A DNA stretch of 64,000 nucleotides from an uncultured Pseudodesulfovibrio sp. (GCF_963677845.1 NZ_OY782498.1:1244001-1308000); one strand, 5' to 3'; counted from the first letter of the stretch, positions 1 to 8,908 are shown. The notes: a model not told the origin generated them from the letters alone. A program made the numbers and translations.

Positions 1-90
1 TATAACGGCAATATCTGCAAGCTTGGTGAATTTTTCTTCGGGGAGTCCTTCGAAGAAGGCTATGGCTTTGACTGCTGCAAGTTTATCCAT
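1..90 (-). CDS. Crp/Fnr-family transcriptional regulator, N-terminal fragment
   Basis: Only the first 30 codons lie in the window; the gene runs off the left edge. The visible peptide begins MDKLAAVKAIAFFEGLPEEK, the usual opening of the cyclic-nucleotide-binding-like domain of Crp/Fnr regulators (a short helix, then FxGLPEE). The ATG ends at position 90 and a GGAG lies about 12 bases upstream. It is divergent from the ferredoxin/sirohaem cluster starting at 193, so it may well control that cluster. The effector domain and HTH are outside the window, so neither ligand nor subfamily (for example HcpR) can be assigned. Moderately confident in the family only. Confidence 0.65.
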   Translation of the reverse strand, partial: MDKLAAVKAIAFFEGLPEEKFTKLADIAVI

Positions 91-128
91 GAAATAATTT
101 GCTCCATTTTTCTTTATGATACGGTAAT

Positions 129-142
129 TTGACCTAAGTCAT
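129..142. promoter_or_regulatory. candidate Crp/Fnr-type operator
   Basis: In the 102-base divergent gap there is TTGAC-N4-GTCAT, an almost perfect dyad with the half-site spacing used by Fnr-like dimers. A further GTCAA follows at 150-154. It sits between the Crp/Fnr-like gene and the polyferredoxin gene. Sequence and position are seen directly; binding is inferred. Confidence 0.4.
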
Positions 143-192
143 GGTTCCCGTCAAAAAAAAATGTTCATTGTCTGGGCACGGAGAACGAAACA

Positions 193-1509
193 GTGAAGAA
201 GTTTTTTTGGATTATACCTTTGCTCGCCTTGCTTTTGTTGGCAGCCCATTCGCTCAGACAGGGTGACTTTGGTCTGATGGTTTCTTTCGTCATTTTGGCC
301 GGGTTTATGTTTACCCGTCAGGCGTGGGTGCGCTGGGGTGTCGTTGCTGCTCTTTTGTGGGGTGGATTTATCTGGGCAGACGCCACTGTGAATTTTATCA
401 GTTTTCGGCAGGCGTTTGATCTGCCATGGAAGCGACTGACCGCCATAATGGCGGGTGTTATCGTGTTTGACGGTTTTGCCTTGATGATCATGTTGAGTCA
501 GCGCGCCAAGGAATATTTTTTTGTTTCTCAAGACAAGTCTGTAGCACGAGGGGCTATTTTCGTTTTGACGGTCCTCGGGTTGGTTCTGGCTCGAACCAAG
601 GCTCTATTCCCTCTATTGTTGGCTGACCGTTATCTGCCCGGATGGGGATGGGCAGAGGTTTTTGCTTTGGGAGTGTATGCTCAGTGGATTGGTGGGCGTA
701 TGATGCAACCACGTGGACACCGTTCGCTTCGGCCTTGCATATGGGGATTGTTCTCAGCACTGTTTTTTCTGCAATTGAGCCTGGGACTGCTGGGCATGGA
801 ACAGATGCTCATGACCGGGAATCTTCATTTGCCGGTTCCGGCCTTGATTCTTGGTGGGCCTGTATTCAGAGGCGGTGGGTTCTTCATGCTTATCTTGTTC
901 TCTGTCACGATCTTTTTGGTCGGTCCGGCGTGGTGTAGTCATCTTTGTTATATTGGTGCATGGGATGATGCCATGAGTCGCCTTGGTCCACGTCCTGCGC
1001 ACAGTGATGTCCTGAAGCGTTTGAGCATTGTCGGACGTGGGGTGACCTTACTTCTGACAGTTGCTGCAGCATTAATTCTGCGGTCTATGGGAATGCCGGG
1101 CACTTCGGCCGTCTTATTCGCTGTTTTTTTCGGTCTGGTTGGTGTGGGAATAATGGCATTTGTTTCGCGTAAGGCTGGCATGATGACCCATTGTACCACG
1201 TTTTGTCCCATGGGACTGGTTGCTAACATTATGGGTAAAGTATCACCGTGGCGTATCCGTATTGATTCAGATTGTACCAAGTGTGGAGCCTGTTACACGA
1301 GGTGTCGCTACAATGCGCTGGATGAAAGCAGGATGGAATTGGGACATCCGGCTCTTTCCTGTACTCTTTGCGGCGATTGCATGTCCGCTTGTGCGCACAA
1401 GCATATAGGATATAGTTTTCCGGGGTTGTCCGGTGAGAATGCTAGAACACTGTTTATAGTTCTGATTGTCACCCTACACGCCATATTTCTTGGCGTGGCA
1501 CGAATGTAA
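193..1509 (+). CDS. membrane polyferredoxin, NapH/NosR-like 4Fe-4S protein
   Basis: A 438-residue integral membrane protein with several hydrophobic segments in the first ~340 residues and two CxxxC-type motifs at helix ends (CSHLCYIG and CTTFCPMG), the signature of NapH/NosR/RdxA-type quinol-linked electron carriers. The C-terminal part carries two classical CxxCxxCxxxC clusters (CTKCGACYTRC, CTLCGDCMSAC), so two [4Fe-4S] centres are expected, with electrons passed from the membrane quinone pool to a soluble partner. GTG start with a GGAGAAC ribosome site 6-8 bases upstream. It leads a five-gene run with a ferredoxin, a cupin and two sirohaem proteins, and is the likely electron feed for them. 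The pathway is inferred from context. Confidence 0.8.
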   Translation: MKKFFWIIPLLALLLLAAHSLRQGDFGLMVSFVILAGFMFTRQAWVRWGVVAALLWGGFIWADATVNFISFRQAFDLPWKRLTAIMAGVIVFDGFALMIMLSQRAKEYFFVSQDKSVARGAIFVLTVLGLVLARTKALFPLLLADRYLPGWGWAEVFALGVYAQWIGGRMMQPRGHRSLRPCIWGLFSALFFLQLSLGLLGMEQMLMTGNLHLPVPALILGGPVFRGGGFFMLILFSVTIFLVGPAWCSHLCYIGAWDDAMSRLGPRPAHSDVLKRLSIVGRGVTLLLTVAAALILRSMGMPGTSAVLFAVFFGLVGVGIMAFVSRKAGMMTHCTTFCPMGLVANIMGKVSPWRIRIDSDCTKCGACYTRCRYNALDESRMELGHPALSCTLCGDCMSACAHKHIGYSFPGLSGENARTLFIVLIVTLHAIFLGVARM

Positions 1510-1536
1510 ATACAAGAGAAAAGAGAGGATATTATC

Positions 1537-2325
1537 ATGTTGAGTACAAGAAAGATGATCACCATTGATGAGGAATTGTGCAACGGTTGTGGTGAATGTG
1601 TCCCGTCCTGTGAAGAGGGCGCATTGGCTATCGTTGATGGCAAGGCCCGATTGGTTAAGGAGATTTATTGCGATGGATTGGGCGCCTGTCTGGGCGATTG
1701 CCCAACTGGTGCGCTCAAAGTTGAAGTGCGTGAGGCTGAAGACTTCAACCCGGAAGCTGTTACGGAGCATTTGAAGGCACAAGGGCGTGAAGTGCCGGAT
1801 CACATGCCTTCCCCGGAAAGCTTACGTCTGGATAAGCCTGCCGGTTCTCCCAAGCCTATGGGCGGTTGTCCCGGTGCGGCCATGCACACCATGTCACCCT
1901 GTGAGCAGGCCAATATCCCCATGGCGTCACCTGCTGGTGGCTCTGCATTGTCTCATTGGCCAGTACAGTTGCGTCTTGTGCCGCCGACTGCACCTTTTCT
2001 CAAAGGCGCAGACCTGCTTTTGACAGCAGACTGTGTGCCGGTGGCCATGCCGTCCTATCATAGTGAATATGTTGCCGGGCGTGTAGTTGTTTTGGGTTGT
2101 CCCAAATTTGATAATCAGATGGAGTACGTGGAAAAGTTGGCCGACATTTTGACTGAGAACGATTTGAAGTCCATCACGGTTTTGGAAATGGAAGTGCCGT
2201 GTTGCTCCTCTATGTCAGTAATTTTGCGTGAAGCCGTGAAGCGTGCCGGGAAAAAGGTCGATACTGTTCGACTGACAGTCGGTAGAAATGGTAACGTTCT
2301 GGAAACTGTTCCTTTGGAATTTTAG
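1537..2325 (+). CDS. ferredoxin-domain protein with C-terminal Cys-rich domain
   Basis: 262 residues. The N-terminal ferredoxin module has one complete CxxCxxCxxxC set (Cys15, 18, 21, 25). The second set is Cys45-x5-Cys51-x3-Cys55, with Leu48 where the second cysteine normally sits, so that site could hold a [3Fe-4S] cluster or none. Residues ~90-262 form a separate domain with scattered cysteines (GGCPGAA, SPCEQ, LGCPKF, PCCSS); I do not recognise an enzymatic motif in it. AGAGAGGA ribosome site 8 bases before the ATG. It lies 27 bases after the polyferredoxin gene and before the cupin and sirohaem genes, so it may carry electrons to the latter. Confidence 0.75.
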   Translation: MLSTRKMITIDEELCNGCGECVPSCEEGALAIVDGKARLVKEIYCDGLGACLGDCPTGALKVEVREAEDFNPEAVTEHLKAQGREVPDHMPSPESLRLDKPAGSPKPMGGCPGAAMHTMSPCEQANIPMASPAGGSALSHWPVQLRLVPPTAPFLKGADLLLTADCVPVAMPSYHSEYVAGRVVVLGCPKFDNQMEYVEKLADILTENDLKSITVLEMEVPCCSSMSVILREAVKRAGKKVDTVRLTVGRNGNVLETVPLEF

Positions 2326-2340
2326 CAAGGAGTGTCTCTC

Positions 2341-2658
2341 ATGAAGAAGACTGAATTATTCAATGAACATGGTTTTAAGGACTTGACGTTTTCCAATTTC
2401 TTGGTGCACGAATCAGAATTCATGAAGGTGATTAATTTCAACTTTCGGGCCGGGCAGCAACTTCCTGTGCATTCCCATGAGTTGGAAGGAGAGTTGACCT
2501 TGACGATCCTTGAAGGCGAAGGCGAATTTCTTGCAGCGGATGGCGCGACCATGCCTGCCCATACCGGTGATATACTGGTGTCGGAAATTGCAGAACCCCA
2601 CGGCGTGAGGGCTACGACCGACATGCGTGTTCTTGTAACCATAGCTCCTCCTATTTAA
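2341..2658 (+). CDS. small cupin-domain protein
   Basis: 105 residues, a single conserved beta-barrel (cupin_2 type). HSHELEGELTLTILEGEGEF resembles the first cupin motif (HxH...E) and EPHGVRA the second, so a metal site is likely. The ATG at 2341 is chosen because AAGGAG ends 8 bases upstream; an in-frame GTG at 2332 overlaps that ribosome site. It sits between the ferredoxin and the first sirohaem protein, 2 bases before the latter, so translation is probably coupled. Substrate unknown; possibly a small-molecule or metal sensor for the cluster. Confidence 0.75.
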   Translation: MKKTELFNEHGFKDLTFSNFLVHESEFMKVINFNFRAGQQLPVHSHELEGELTLTILEGEGEFLAADGATMPAHTGDILVSEIAEPHGVRATTDMRVLVTIAPPI

Positions 2659-2660
2659 AG

Positions 2661-3326
2661 ATGGAAATGAAAGAATATATAAAAGAACTTCCAATGCGAG
2701 CCGTCAAGCCCCGAGGTGACGGCTCGTTTACCGTGGTGCCTCAGATGAGTCAGGGGCAGGTCTCTGCCAAGCAGTTGGCAGCCATTCAGAGTGTTGTGGA
2801 AGAACACGGGTTGCCGGGAATTCGTGTTACGGCAGGACAGCGTATTATGATCGATGGCGTGTCCGCAGATATCTTGAAGGATGTCGTGGAAAAGGTGGGG
2901 CCGGTCGGTGATGTCTTCAAACATAAGGTCCAATCTTGTTTGGGCACGACCGGGTGCAGGCTTGCAATGCAGGATTCCATGGGATTGGCAGCAAGGATGG
3001 AGGAGTTTTTGAAGGATTACTCTTTGCCTACCAAGCTCAAGTCCAGTGTCTCCGGCTGTTCCATGTGCTGCGCGGAGTCCATGATTCGCGATATTGGATT
3101 GATTGGGCGTAAGACGGGCTGGACCGTTTCATTTGGTGGAAATGGGGGGAAATGTGTTCGTCAGGGAGATGTCCTCGTGCAGAATGTTACCGAAGTCGAA
3201 GCCTTTGAGATTGTCGGAAAGGCTCTTGATTTTTATGCGGAAAACGCCAAGGTTAAAGAACGCACTGCGCGATTTGCAGAGCGTGTCGGTGTGGACGCGA
3301 TTAAAAAAGTAATTTTTGGCGAATAA
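2661..3326 (+). CDS. small sirohaem/4Fe-4S sulfite or nitrite reductase-like protein (copy 1)
   Basis: 221 residues, the size of the monomeric assimilatory-type (low-spin) sulfite reductase of Desulfovibrio. Cluster and sirohaem ligands are seen as Cys93-x5-Cys99 and Cys133-x3-Cys137 (QSCLGTTGC; SGCSMCC), and the RVTAGQRIMI strand with the LPTKLK basic patch matches the substrate region. One half-repeat of the nitrite/sulfite reductase fold is present rather than two, as expected for this family. Start at 2661 follows the cupin stop by two bases and has only a weak ribosome site; an ATG at 2667 is an alternative. The physiological substrate is not shown by sequence. Confidence 0.8.
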   Translation: MEMKEYIKELPMRAVKPRGDGSFTVVPQMSQGQVSAKQLAAIQSVVEEHGLPGIRVTAGQRIMIDGVSADILKDVVEKVGPVGDVFKHKVQSCLGTTGCRLAMQDSMGLAARMEEFLKDYSLPTKLKSSVSGCSMCCAESMIRDIGLIGRKTGWTVSFGGNGGKCVRQGDVLVQNVTEVEAFEIVGKALDFYAENAKVKERTARFAERVGVDAIKKVIFGE

Positions 3327-3354
3327 CTGATTATTATATTTGGAGTTTGCAATC

Positions 3355-4014
3355 ATGGCTCAGAGAGAGACACCCAAGGGCGCGATACTTCAGCGTGACA
3401 AAAAGACCTATGCGATTGTTCCTAGAACGCCCGTAGGATTGGTCACGCCAGATGTCCTTGAAGCCCTGGCCCGGGTCGGTCGGAAATTTGAAATTCCGAT
3501 TATGAAGATCACATCGGGGCAGCGAATTGCTCTTGTTGGTCTTGAAGAAGAGCAAGTGGACGAAGTCTGGGAAGATCTTAAGATGGACATTGGGCCGGCT
3601 GTGGGGTTGTGTGTGCACTATGTGCAGGCGTGTCCCGGTACTGAAGTCTGTAAGCTCGGTATCCGTGATTCTTTGGGGCTTGGTATGGAACTCGAAGAGA
3701 TGTTTGTAGGTAAGGAACTGCCTGCCAAGCTCAAAGTTGGCGTATCTGGTTGCCCTATGTGCTGTGCTGAAAGCTATGTGCGTGATGTGGGGCTTATTGG
3801 AAAGCCCAAAGGGTGGACTATGGTTGTTGGGGGCAATGCTTCTGGCAGGCCTCGTATTGCGGATGTGCTGGCAGAAGAGTTAACCCGTCAAGAAGCTGTC
3901 GAGTTGGTAAAACGGTTTCTTGATTATTATCGTGATAACGCTGGGAAACGTAGTCGTTCTGCGCGTTTGTTGAATAAGGTCGGTATTGACGAAGTCAAGA
4001 AAGCCATATTATAG
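3355..4014 (+). CDS. small sirohaem/4Fe-4S sulfite or nitrite reductase-like protein (copy 2)
   Basis: 219 residues and paralogous to the gene before it: the four cysteines fall at the same residue numbers (Cys93-x5-Cys99, Cys133-x3-Cys137), and TSGQRIAL, LPAKLK and SGCPMCCAES align with copy 1. The rest of the chain is clearly diverged, so this is an old duplication. ATG at 3355 follows TGGAG by 9 bases; in-frame codons further upstream overlap that site. With copy 1 it could form a heteromer or serve a different oxyanion. A hairpin 23 bases downstream probably ends the operon. Confidence 0.8.
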   Translation: MAQRETPKGAILQRDKKTYAIVPRTPVGLVTPDVLEALARVGRKFEIPIMKITSGQRIALVGLEEEQVDEVWEDLKMDIGPAVGLCVHYVQACPGTEVCKLGIRDSLGLGMELEEMFVGKELPAKLKVGVSGCPMCCAESYVRDVGLIGKPKGWTMVVGGNASGRPRIADVLAEELTRQEAVELVKRFLDYYRDNAGKRSRSARLLNKVGIDEVKKAIL

Positions 4015-4036
4015 GCGTGCTGAAAAAAATATGAAT

Positions 4037-4070
4037 GCGGCTCTGAGAGATCAGGGCCGCTGCTGTTTTT
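4037..4070 (+). terminator. rho-independent terminator after sirohaem cluster
   Basis: A 10-bp stem (GCGGCTCTGA with TCAGGGCCGC, one G-U pair) and GAGA loop, followed a few bases later by TTTTT. It closes the 193-4014 operon. Confidence 0.6.
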
Positions 4071-4178
4071 GACGGTCGGATATTATTGATTCGTATAGTT
4101 TTTCACGATGTTGCACTGGATGAGAAACACGCGTAGAAAGGATGGGGTTTTTACTCTCATCCACACAGGAGTTGTCTT

Positions 4179-5546
4179 TTGAGGGTTATCATCATTGGAG
4201 CCGGCGAGGTCGGATTTCATATCTCTCAGCGGTTGGCGGTAGAAAATAAAGAAGTCGTCGTTATTGACACAAGTGACGAGGCTTTGAGAAAAATCGCTGA
4301 ATCTTCAGATGTGCAAACCATCAAGGGGTCGGGCAGTAGTCCGAAAATCCTTGAAGAAGCCGGTGTCGACAAAGCTGACATCTTTTTGGCTGTGACTGAT
4401 TCTGATGAGATCAATCTCCTTGCCTGCTCTTTTGCGAATCTACTGAATCCAAATGTCACTAAACTTGCTCGTGTCCGTAGCGAAATGTATACTGATTACA
4501 AGCCCTTACTCACTGAGCGAGGAGCGAAGATCACCAAGATAATCAACCCAGACGAAGAGGTTGTGAATTCGGTGCTGCGCCTCATGAGTGTGCCGGGAGC
4601 CGTGGAGATTAATGAATTTGCCAATGGTAAAATTCGTTTGATCGGTGTCAATTTACCTGAAGACAGCCATCTTATCGGGAGCAAATTATATAATTTGCGA
4701 GAGAAGATTGGTGATGACCTCGGTATTGTTATCGCTGCATTGGTCAGGGATGGTGAATTGATTATTCCCAGTGGCCTCGATGTCATTGAGAAAGACGATC
4801 TCGTATATTTTGTTTGTGATATTCGTGACCAGGATGAAATTCTTCGACAACTCGGAATTTTCGCAGAACCTGTACGTAAAGTAATGATTATTGGCGGCGG
4901 CAACATTGGCTTCCGTTTAGCCAAAGCTCTGGATAACAAATACTATCACACCCGTTTGCTCGAAAATCGGCAAAAGCGGTGTGAATATCTCTCTGAGCAT
5001 TTGGATCGTCCTATTGTTCTCATGGGGGATTCAACAGATCAGGAAATTCTTCGGGAAGAGAATATTCAAGATATGGATATGGTCATTGCCGTGACTGGTG
5101 ATGAAGAGACTAATATTTTGTCTTGCCTTCTCGCCAAGAGCCTTGGTGCCAAGAGCACCGTTACTCGTGTGAATAATTTTGGATATATGCCTTTGATTGA
5201 GCCGATTGGTATCGATTATGTGGTCTGTCCTCGTCAGTCCGCCATCAATACATTGCTGCATTTTATTCGACGCGGAAAGATTATTTCTTCTGTATCCATC
5301 AAAGGAGAGGCTGCGGAAGCCCTTGAAGCTGTTGCGCAGGAAGATTCTCCTATTGTGGGTAAAGAGGTTAAAGACCTTAAATTCCCCAGAGGATGTCTTG
5401 TCTTGTGCTTTCAGCGTGGTGATGACGTTGTCATTCCACGCGGTGATACCGTGGTGGAACCCAATGACAGATTGATTATCATTTCTACCAGACAAAATAT
5501 TCCCAAAGTGGAAAAAGTGTTGACTACGACGGTGGAGTTTTTCTAG
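4179..5546 (+). CDS. trkA: Trk potassium uptake regulator TrkA
   Basis: 455 residues with two RCK (KTN) repeats, each an NAD-binding Rossmann domain followed by a TrkA_C domain: GxGxxG motifs at residues ~7-12 (IIIGAGEVGF) and ~238-243 (MIIGGGNIGF). TrkA is the peripheral, nucleotide-binding gating subunit of the Trk K+ channel on the inner face of the membrane. TTG start with CAGGAG 7 bases upstream. The stop codon directly abuts the ATG of trkH, so the pair is one transcription unit with coupled translation. Full family length, no anomalies. Confidence 0.95.
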   Translation: MRVIIIGAGEVGFHISQRLAVENKEVVVIDTSDEALRKIAESSDVQTIKGSGSSPKILEEAGVDKADIFLAVTDSDEINLLACSFANLLNPNVTKLARVRSEMYTDYKPLLTERGAKITKIINPDEEVVNSVLRLMSVPGAVEINEFANGKIRLIGVNLPEDSHLIGSKLYNLREKIGDDLGIVIAALVRDGELIIPSGLDVIEKDDLVYFVCDIRDQDEILRQLGIFAEPVRKVMIIGGGNIGFRLAKALDNKYYHTRLLENRQKRCEYLSEHLDRPIVLMGDSTDQEILREENIQDMDMVIAVTGDEETNILSCLLAKSLGAKSTVTRVNNFGYMPLIEPIGIDYVVCPRQSAINTLLHFIRRGKIISSVSIKGEAAEALEAVAQEDSPIVGKEVKDLKFPRGCLVLCFQRGDDVVIPRGDTVVEPNDRLIIISTRQNIPKVEKVLTTTVEFF

Positions 5547-7010
5547 ATGCGGTGGAAATACGTCCTCCACATTATCGGTGCGTTGGTCGCCTGTATTGGG
5601 CTGACCATGGTATTACCTTTTGGTTGGGGGTTGTATTACGGCGATGGCACCGCCTATCCCATCGGCCTTTCCATGGGGATTACCGTTATCGCTGGTGGTT
5701 TTGCTTTTGCTTTTTTTCGTGATTCAGAGGCTTCGAAAAAATCGTCTGTTATGACTCACCGCGAGGGCATGGCCATCGTTGCCTTGGGGTGGTTTGCGGC
5801 CGGAGTTTTCGGAGGATTACCATTTTATTTAGGCGGCACCTTTGAATCTGTGGTGGATTGTGTTTTCGAGTCCTTGTCTGGATTTAGTACAACAGGATCA
5901 TCGGTACTGGTTGATATAGAAAGCGTCCCTCGTGGCCTGTTATTCTGGCGAAGCCTAACTCATTGGCTTGGTGGGATGGGAATTATTGTCTTTTCCTTAG
6001 CCATTCTGCCTTTCTTAGGCATTGGTGGTATGCAGTTGTACAAGGCTGAAGTTCCGGGACCGTCTCCTGACAAGCTTAAGCCTCGTATCAAGGATACGGC
6101 TATGACCTTGTGGAAGGTCTATTTACTGTTTAGTGCCGTGGAAACCGTGTTGCTTATGTTTGGCGGCATGGATTTGTTTGACGCTCTTTGTCATACCTTC
6201 GGCACCATGGCGACTGGTGGTTTTTCTACCAGAAATACTTCGGTTGCTTCTTTCGACAGCGCATATATCGACTATGTCATTACCATATTTATGGTTATTG
6301 CCGGTGTTAATTTCTCCTTGCATTATCTTTTGTTGAAAGGGCGTTTTAAAGTCCTTGTAAAAGATCCTGAATTTAGAGTTTTTGCCTTTATGATTGCCAT
6401 CTTTATCGCGATCATAACCATATTTGTTTATGCGGAAGGAAATTACGACACTGTTTCCGATTCCATCAGATATACATCGTTTCAAGTCGCTTCCATCTTA
6501 ACCACAACTGGTTTTGCTACGGCAAATTATGAATTGTGGCCGGGGGTTACTCAGGCCATATTGCTGTTTTGTATGTTTGTTGGTGGGTGTGCCGGCTCTA
6601 CTGGCGGTGGCATGAAGGTTATGCGCATCATGCTGCTATTCAAGCAGTCCTATCAGGAATTGTTCAGACTCATTCATCCCCGGTCTGTAAGTCATGTCAA
6701 AATGGGGAAGACCGTAGTCAAGGATGACGTCATCAGTGGCGTGTGGGGCTTTTTTATACTTTGGCTCGGTTTGTTGGTTCTTGCGGCCTTTATTGTCGCT
6801 TCAACTGGAGTTGATGTAGTTACGTCCTTTGCCGCTGCCTTGGCTTGCATAGGTAATATAGGACCAGGCATTGGTGGCGTTGGCCCAACGGACAATTTCG
6901 CTTGGCTTCCTGATATCGCAAAATGGGTTCTGACGTTTTGTATGGTTTTAGGAAGGCTCGAAATTTATACAGTTATTATTCTCTTTGTGCCGGAGTTTTG
7001 GCGCAAGTAA
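5547..7010 (+). CDS. trkH: Trk potassium transporter membrane subunit TrkH
   Basis: 487 residues, highly hydrophobic, with the repeated selectivity-filter loops of the TrkH/KtrB family (FSTTGSS, MATGGFST, LTTTGFAT and LACIGNIGPG). It is the pore-forming K+ translocating subunit partnered with the TrkA protein encoded just upstream. The GGCAGSTGGGMKVMR stretch after the third loop is also typical. ATG immediately follows the trkA stop. A strong terminator lies about 20 bases after the stop. Confidence 0.95.
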   Translation: MRWKYVLHIIGALVACIGLTMVLPFGWGLYYGDGTAYPIGLSMGITVIAGGFAFAFFRDSEASKKSSVMTHREGMAIVALGWFAAGVFGGLPFYLGGTFESVVDCVFESLSGFSTTGSSVLVDIESVPRGLLFWRSLTHWLGGMGIIVFSLAILPFLGIGGMQLYKAEVPGPSPDKLKPRIKDTAMTLWKVYLLFSAVETVLLMFGGMDLFDALCHTFGTMATGGFSTRNTSVASFDSAYIDYVITIFMVIAGVNFSLHYLLLKGRFKVLVKDPEFRVFAFMIAIFIAIITIFVYAEGNYDTVSDSIRYTSFQVASILTTTGFATANYELWPGVTQAILLFCMFVGGCAGSTGGGMKVMRIMLLFKQSYQELFRLIHPRSVSHVKMGKTVVKDDVISGVWGFFILWLGLLVLAAFIVASTGVDVVTSFAAALACIGNIGPGIGGVGPTDNFAWLPDIAKWVLTFCMVLGRLEIYTVIILFVPEFWRK

Positions 7011-7030
7011 TCTATATTTTTAAGAGATAA

Positions 7031-7069
7031 AAAAGCTCGGTAATACATACGTTACCGGGCTCTTTTTTG
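7031..7069 (+). terminator. terminator of trkAH
   Basis: AAAAGCTCGGTAA ... TTACCGGGCTCTTTTTT: a 10-bp stem with one G-U pair and a T6 tract, beginning about 20 bases past the trkH stop. Confidence 0.85.
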
Positions 7070-7217
7070 TAGATTTTTGATTTGAAAAACATGCTTTGAT
7101 TTGTCTAGAGACTTTATAGAATTTTTCGAGAGTTGTTGTTGGCTGTCTCTTTACGCGTTATGGTTTCAGATTTCTTTCCTGAGAAAGCATGAAAATTCTT
7201 CGTACTCTGTGAAAGCA

Positions 7218-7258
7218 AAAAAGAAGGGTGAAATTCATGGTTATCATGAATTTCACCC
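7218..7258 (-). terminator. terminator of nadCAB operon
   Basis: On the minus strand a perfect 14-bp stem (7226-7239 with 7245-7258) and 5-base loop are followed by TTCTTTTTT, about 34 bases after the nadB stop. The remaining 7070-7217 shows no convincing gene or signal. Confidence 0.9.
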
Positions 7259-7291
7259 GAATAGTTGGTGTGAGATAAAAGTCTGTCGGGT

Positions 7292-8881
7292 TTAGTCAAT
7301 GCGGTAATGACAGCCTTTTGTTTTTGTGTTTCTCAGGGCCGCAAGGGTTATGATGTATGCGGCTTGTGACCCGTGGAAAAGGTCGATGATGTTTTTACTG
7401 ACTTCGGTTTCACGATAGAAATCCTGAAGGTTTTTTGTCAATTTGCGCATGTCGGAGAAAGCTCGGCCCAATCGGTTGCTTGTGCGTGCGATGCCCACAT
7501 AATTCCACATGGTATTGCGGATGTTGGACCAATCCTGGGCGATCAAAGCCGGGTCTTCGTTGTGTTCGTGACCAATGCTGATCCAGTCTGGGATGGACTC
7601 ATCCAGTTTACGACTGAGTGCGGCAGAACGGTTCATACGAGAACTTATGTCCTGTCCGGCGCTGTAGCCCCAGAGCATCCCTTCCAGTAGTGATGTGCTA
7701 GCCAATCGGTTGGCTCCGTGAACCCCCGTACAACTGCATTCGCCAGCGGCATAGAGTTTTTCGAGTGTGGATCGGCCTCGATTGTCAACGAGAATACCGC
7801 CGCAGAAGTAGTGCGCGGCAGGAACGACAGGGACTGGGTCTTTGCTGATATCTATGCCCATTTCTCTGCATTTATTGGAAATAGTGGGGAAACGTTTGTT
7901 GACGTCCTCTTTGATACCGGAGGTGTCGAGGTACACGCAGTCATCGTCTATCTGGAGCATCTCGTCCATAATTGCACGGGTAACAATGTCACGTGGGGCG
8001 AGGTCCGCGCGGGTGTCGTACCGGGGCATGAATGCTTCGCCTTTAGAGTTGATAAGAACTGCGCCTTCACCTCGTACTGCCTCAGACACCAGGAAACGCC
8101 GTTCTCCGCGTCTTGACCCTTCGTAGAGGGCTGTCGGGTGGAACTGGACATATTCGCAGTTCATAAGCCGTGCACCGGCTCTGTGAGCCATTGCAAGGCC
8201 AGAGCCTATCGAGCTGGAAGTGTTTGTTGTGTGCAGGAAAATTTGTCCGATGCCACCTGTAGCCAACATGGTAAATTTGGACAGGATAGTTTCGACTTTC
8301 CCCAAGTCCTCATTGAAGACATAGGCGCCAATGCATTGATTGGAAAGATTGTATTTGAAATCAAGATGCTTGGCGTGATGTTGGGTGGTCAAGAGGTCAA
8401 TGGCTGTTCGCTTGGTCAGGACACGAATATTTTCATGAGCTGTCACAGCTTCGCTGAGGACTTCCATGATGTTTCGGCCTGTGTGGTCATCACAATACAG
8501 AATACGTGCCAGCCCATGGCCTCCTTCGCGAGTCAGATACCAATCGCCCGGTTTGCGTTGGTTGAAGGGGATTTTGTATTTTTCAAGAAAGGTTTCTTGA
8601 AGAACTTCCGGGCCTTTACGAGCCAGAAAACGTACCGCACGAGTGAAATTGTGCTTCCATCCGGCTGTCAGGATATCCTTTTCCAATAACTTTGGATCAT
8701 CGTTTTCATTGCGATAGACGATACCGCCCTGTGCGAGCGAGGTGTTGCCGTTGGCGAGATCTTCTCCGGCTGTGATAATAATGACATCATGCCCTTGGTC
8801 GGCCAGGGTAAGAGCTGCCATGGATCCGGCAATACCGGAGCCGATAATAAGAGCATCGCTTTGCAATCGGAAATTATTCAT
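7292..8881 (-). CDS. nadB: L-aspartate oxidase NadB
   Basis: 529 residues of the FAD-dependent fumarate reductase/succinate dehydrogenase flavoprotein family. It oxidises aspartate to iminoaspartate, the first step of de novo NAD synthesis; anaerobically the electrons usually go to fumarate. The FAD motif GSGIAGSMAAL is at residues ~14-24, followed by the ANGNTSLAQGG segment typical of NadB, and a HPTALYEGSRRGERRFLVSEA block near residue 250. Length matches the family. It is the last gene of nadC-nadA-nadB. Confidence 0.93.
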   Translation of the reverse strand: MNNFRLQSDALIIGSGIAGSMAALTLADQGHDVIIITAGEDLANGNTSLAQGGIVYRNENDDPKLLEKDILTAGWKHNFTRAVRFLARKGPEVLQETFLEKYKIPFNQRKPGDWYLTREGGHGLARILYCDDHTGRNIMEVLSEAVTAHENIRVLTKRTAIDLLTTQHHAKHLDFKYNLSNQCIGAYVFNEDLGKVETILSKFTMLATGGIGQIFLHTTNTSSSIGSGLAMAHRAGARLMNCEYVQFHPTALYEGSRRGERRFLVSEAVRGEGAVLINSKGEAFMPRYDTRADLAPRDIVTRAIMDEMLQIDDDCVYLDTSGIKEDVNKRFPTISNKCREMGIDISKDPVPVVPAAHYFCGGILVDNRGRSTLEKLYAAGECSCTGVHGANRLASTSLLEGMLWGYSAGQDISSRMNRSAALSRKLDESIPDWISIGHEHNEDPALIAQDWSNIRNTMWNYVGIARTSNRLGRAFSDMRKLTKNLQDFYRETEVSKNIIDLFHGSQAAYIITLAALRNTKTKGCHYRID

Positions 8882-8908
8882 GACGAGGGCCTTAGCACGT
8901 CTGCCGGT

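Noticed and set aside
7101-7295. Possible small ORF between trkH and nadB
   Set aside because: It overlaps the nadB terminator hairpin, has no ribosome site, and reads as low-information sequence in frame.
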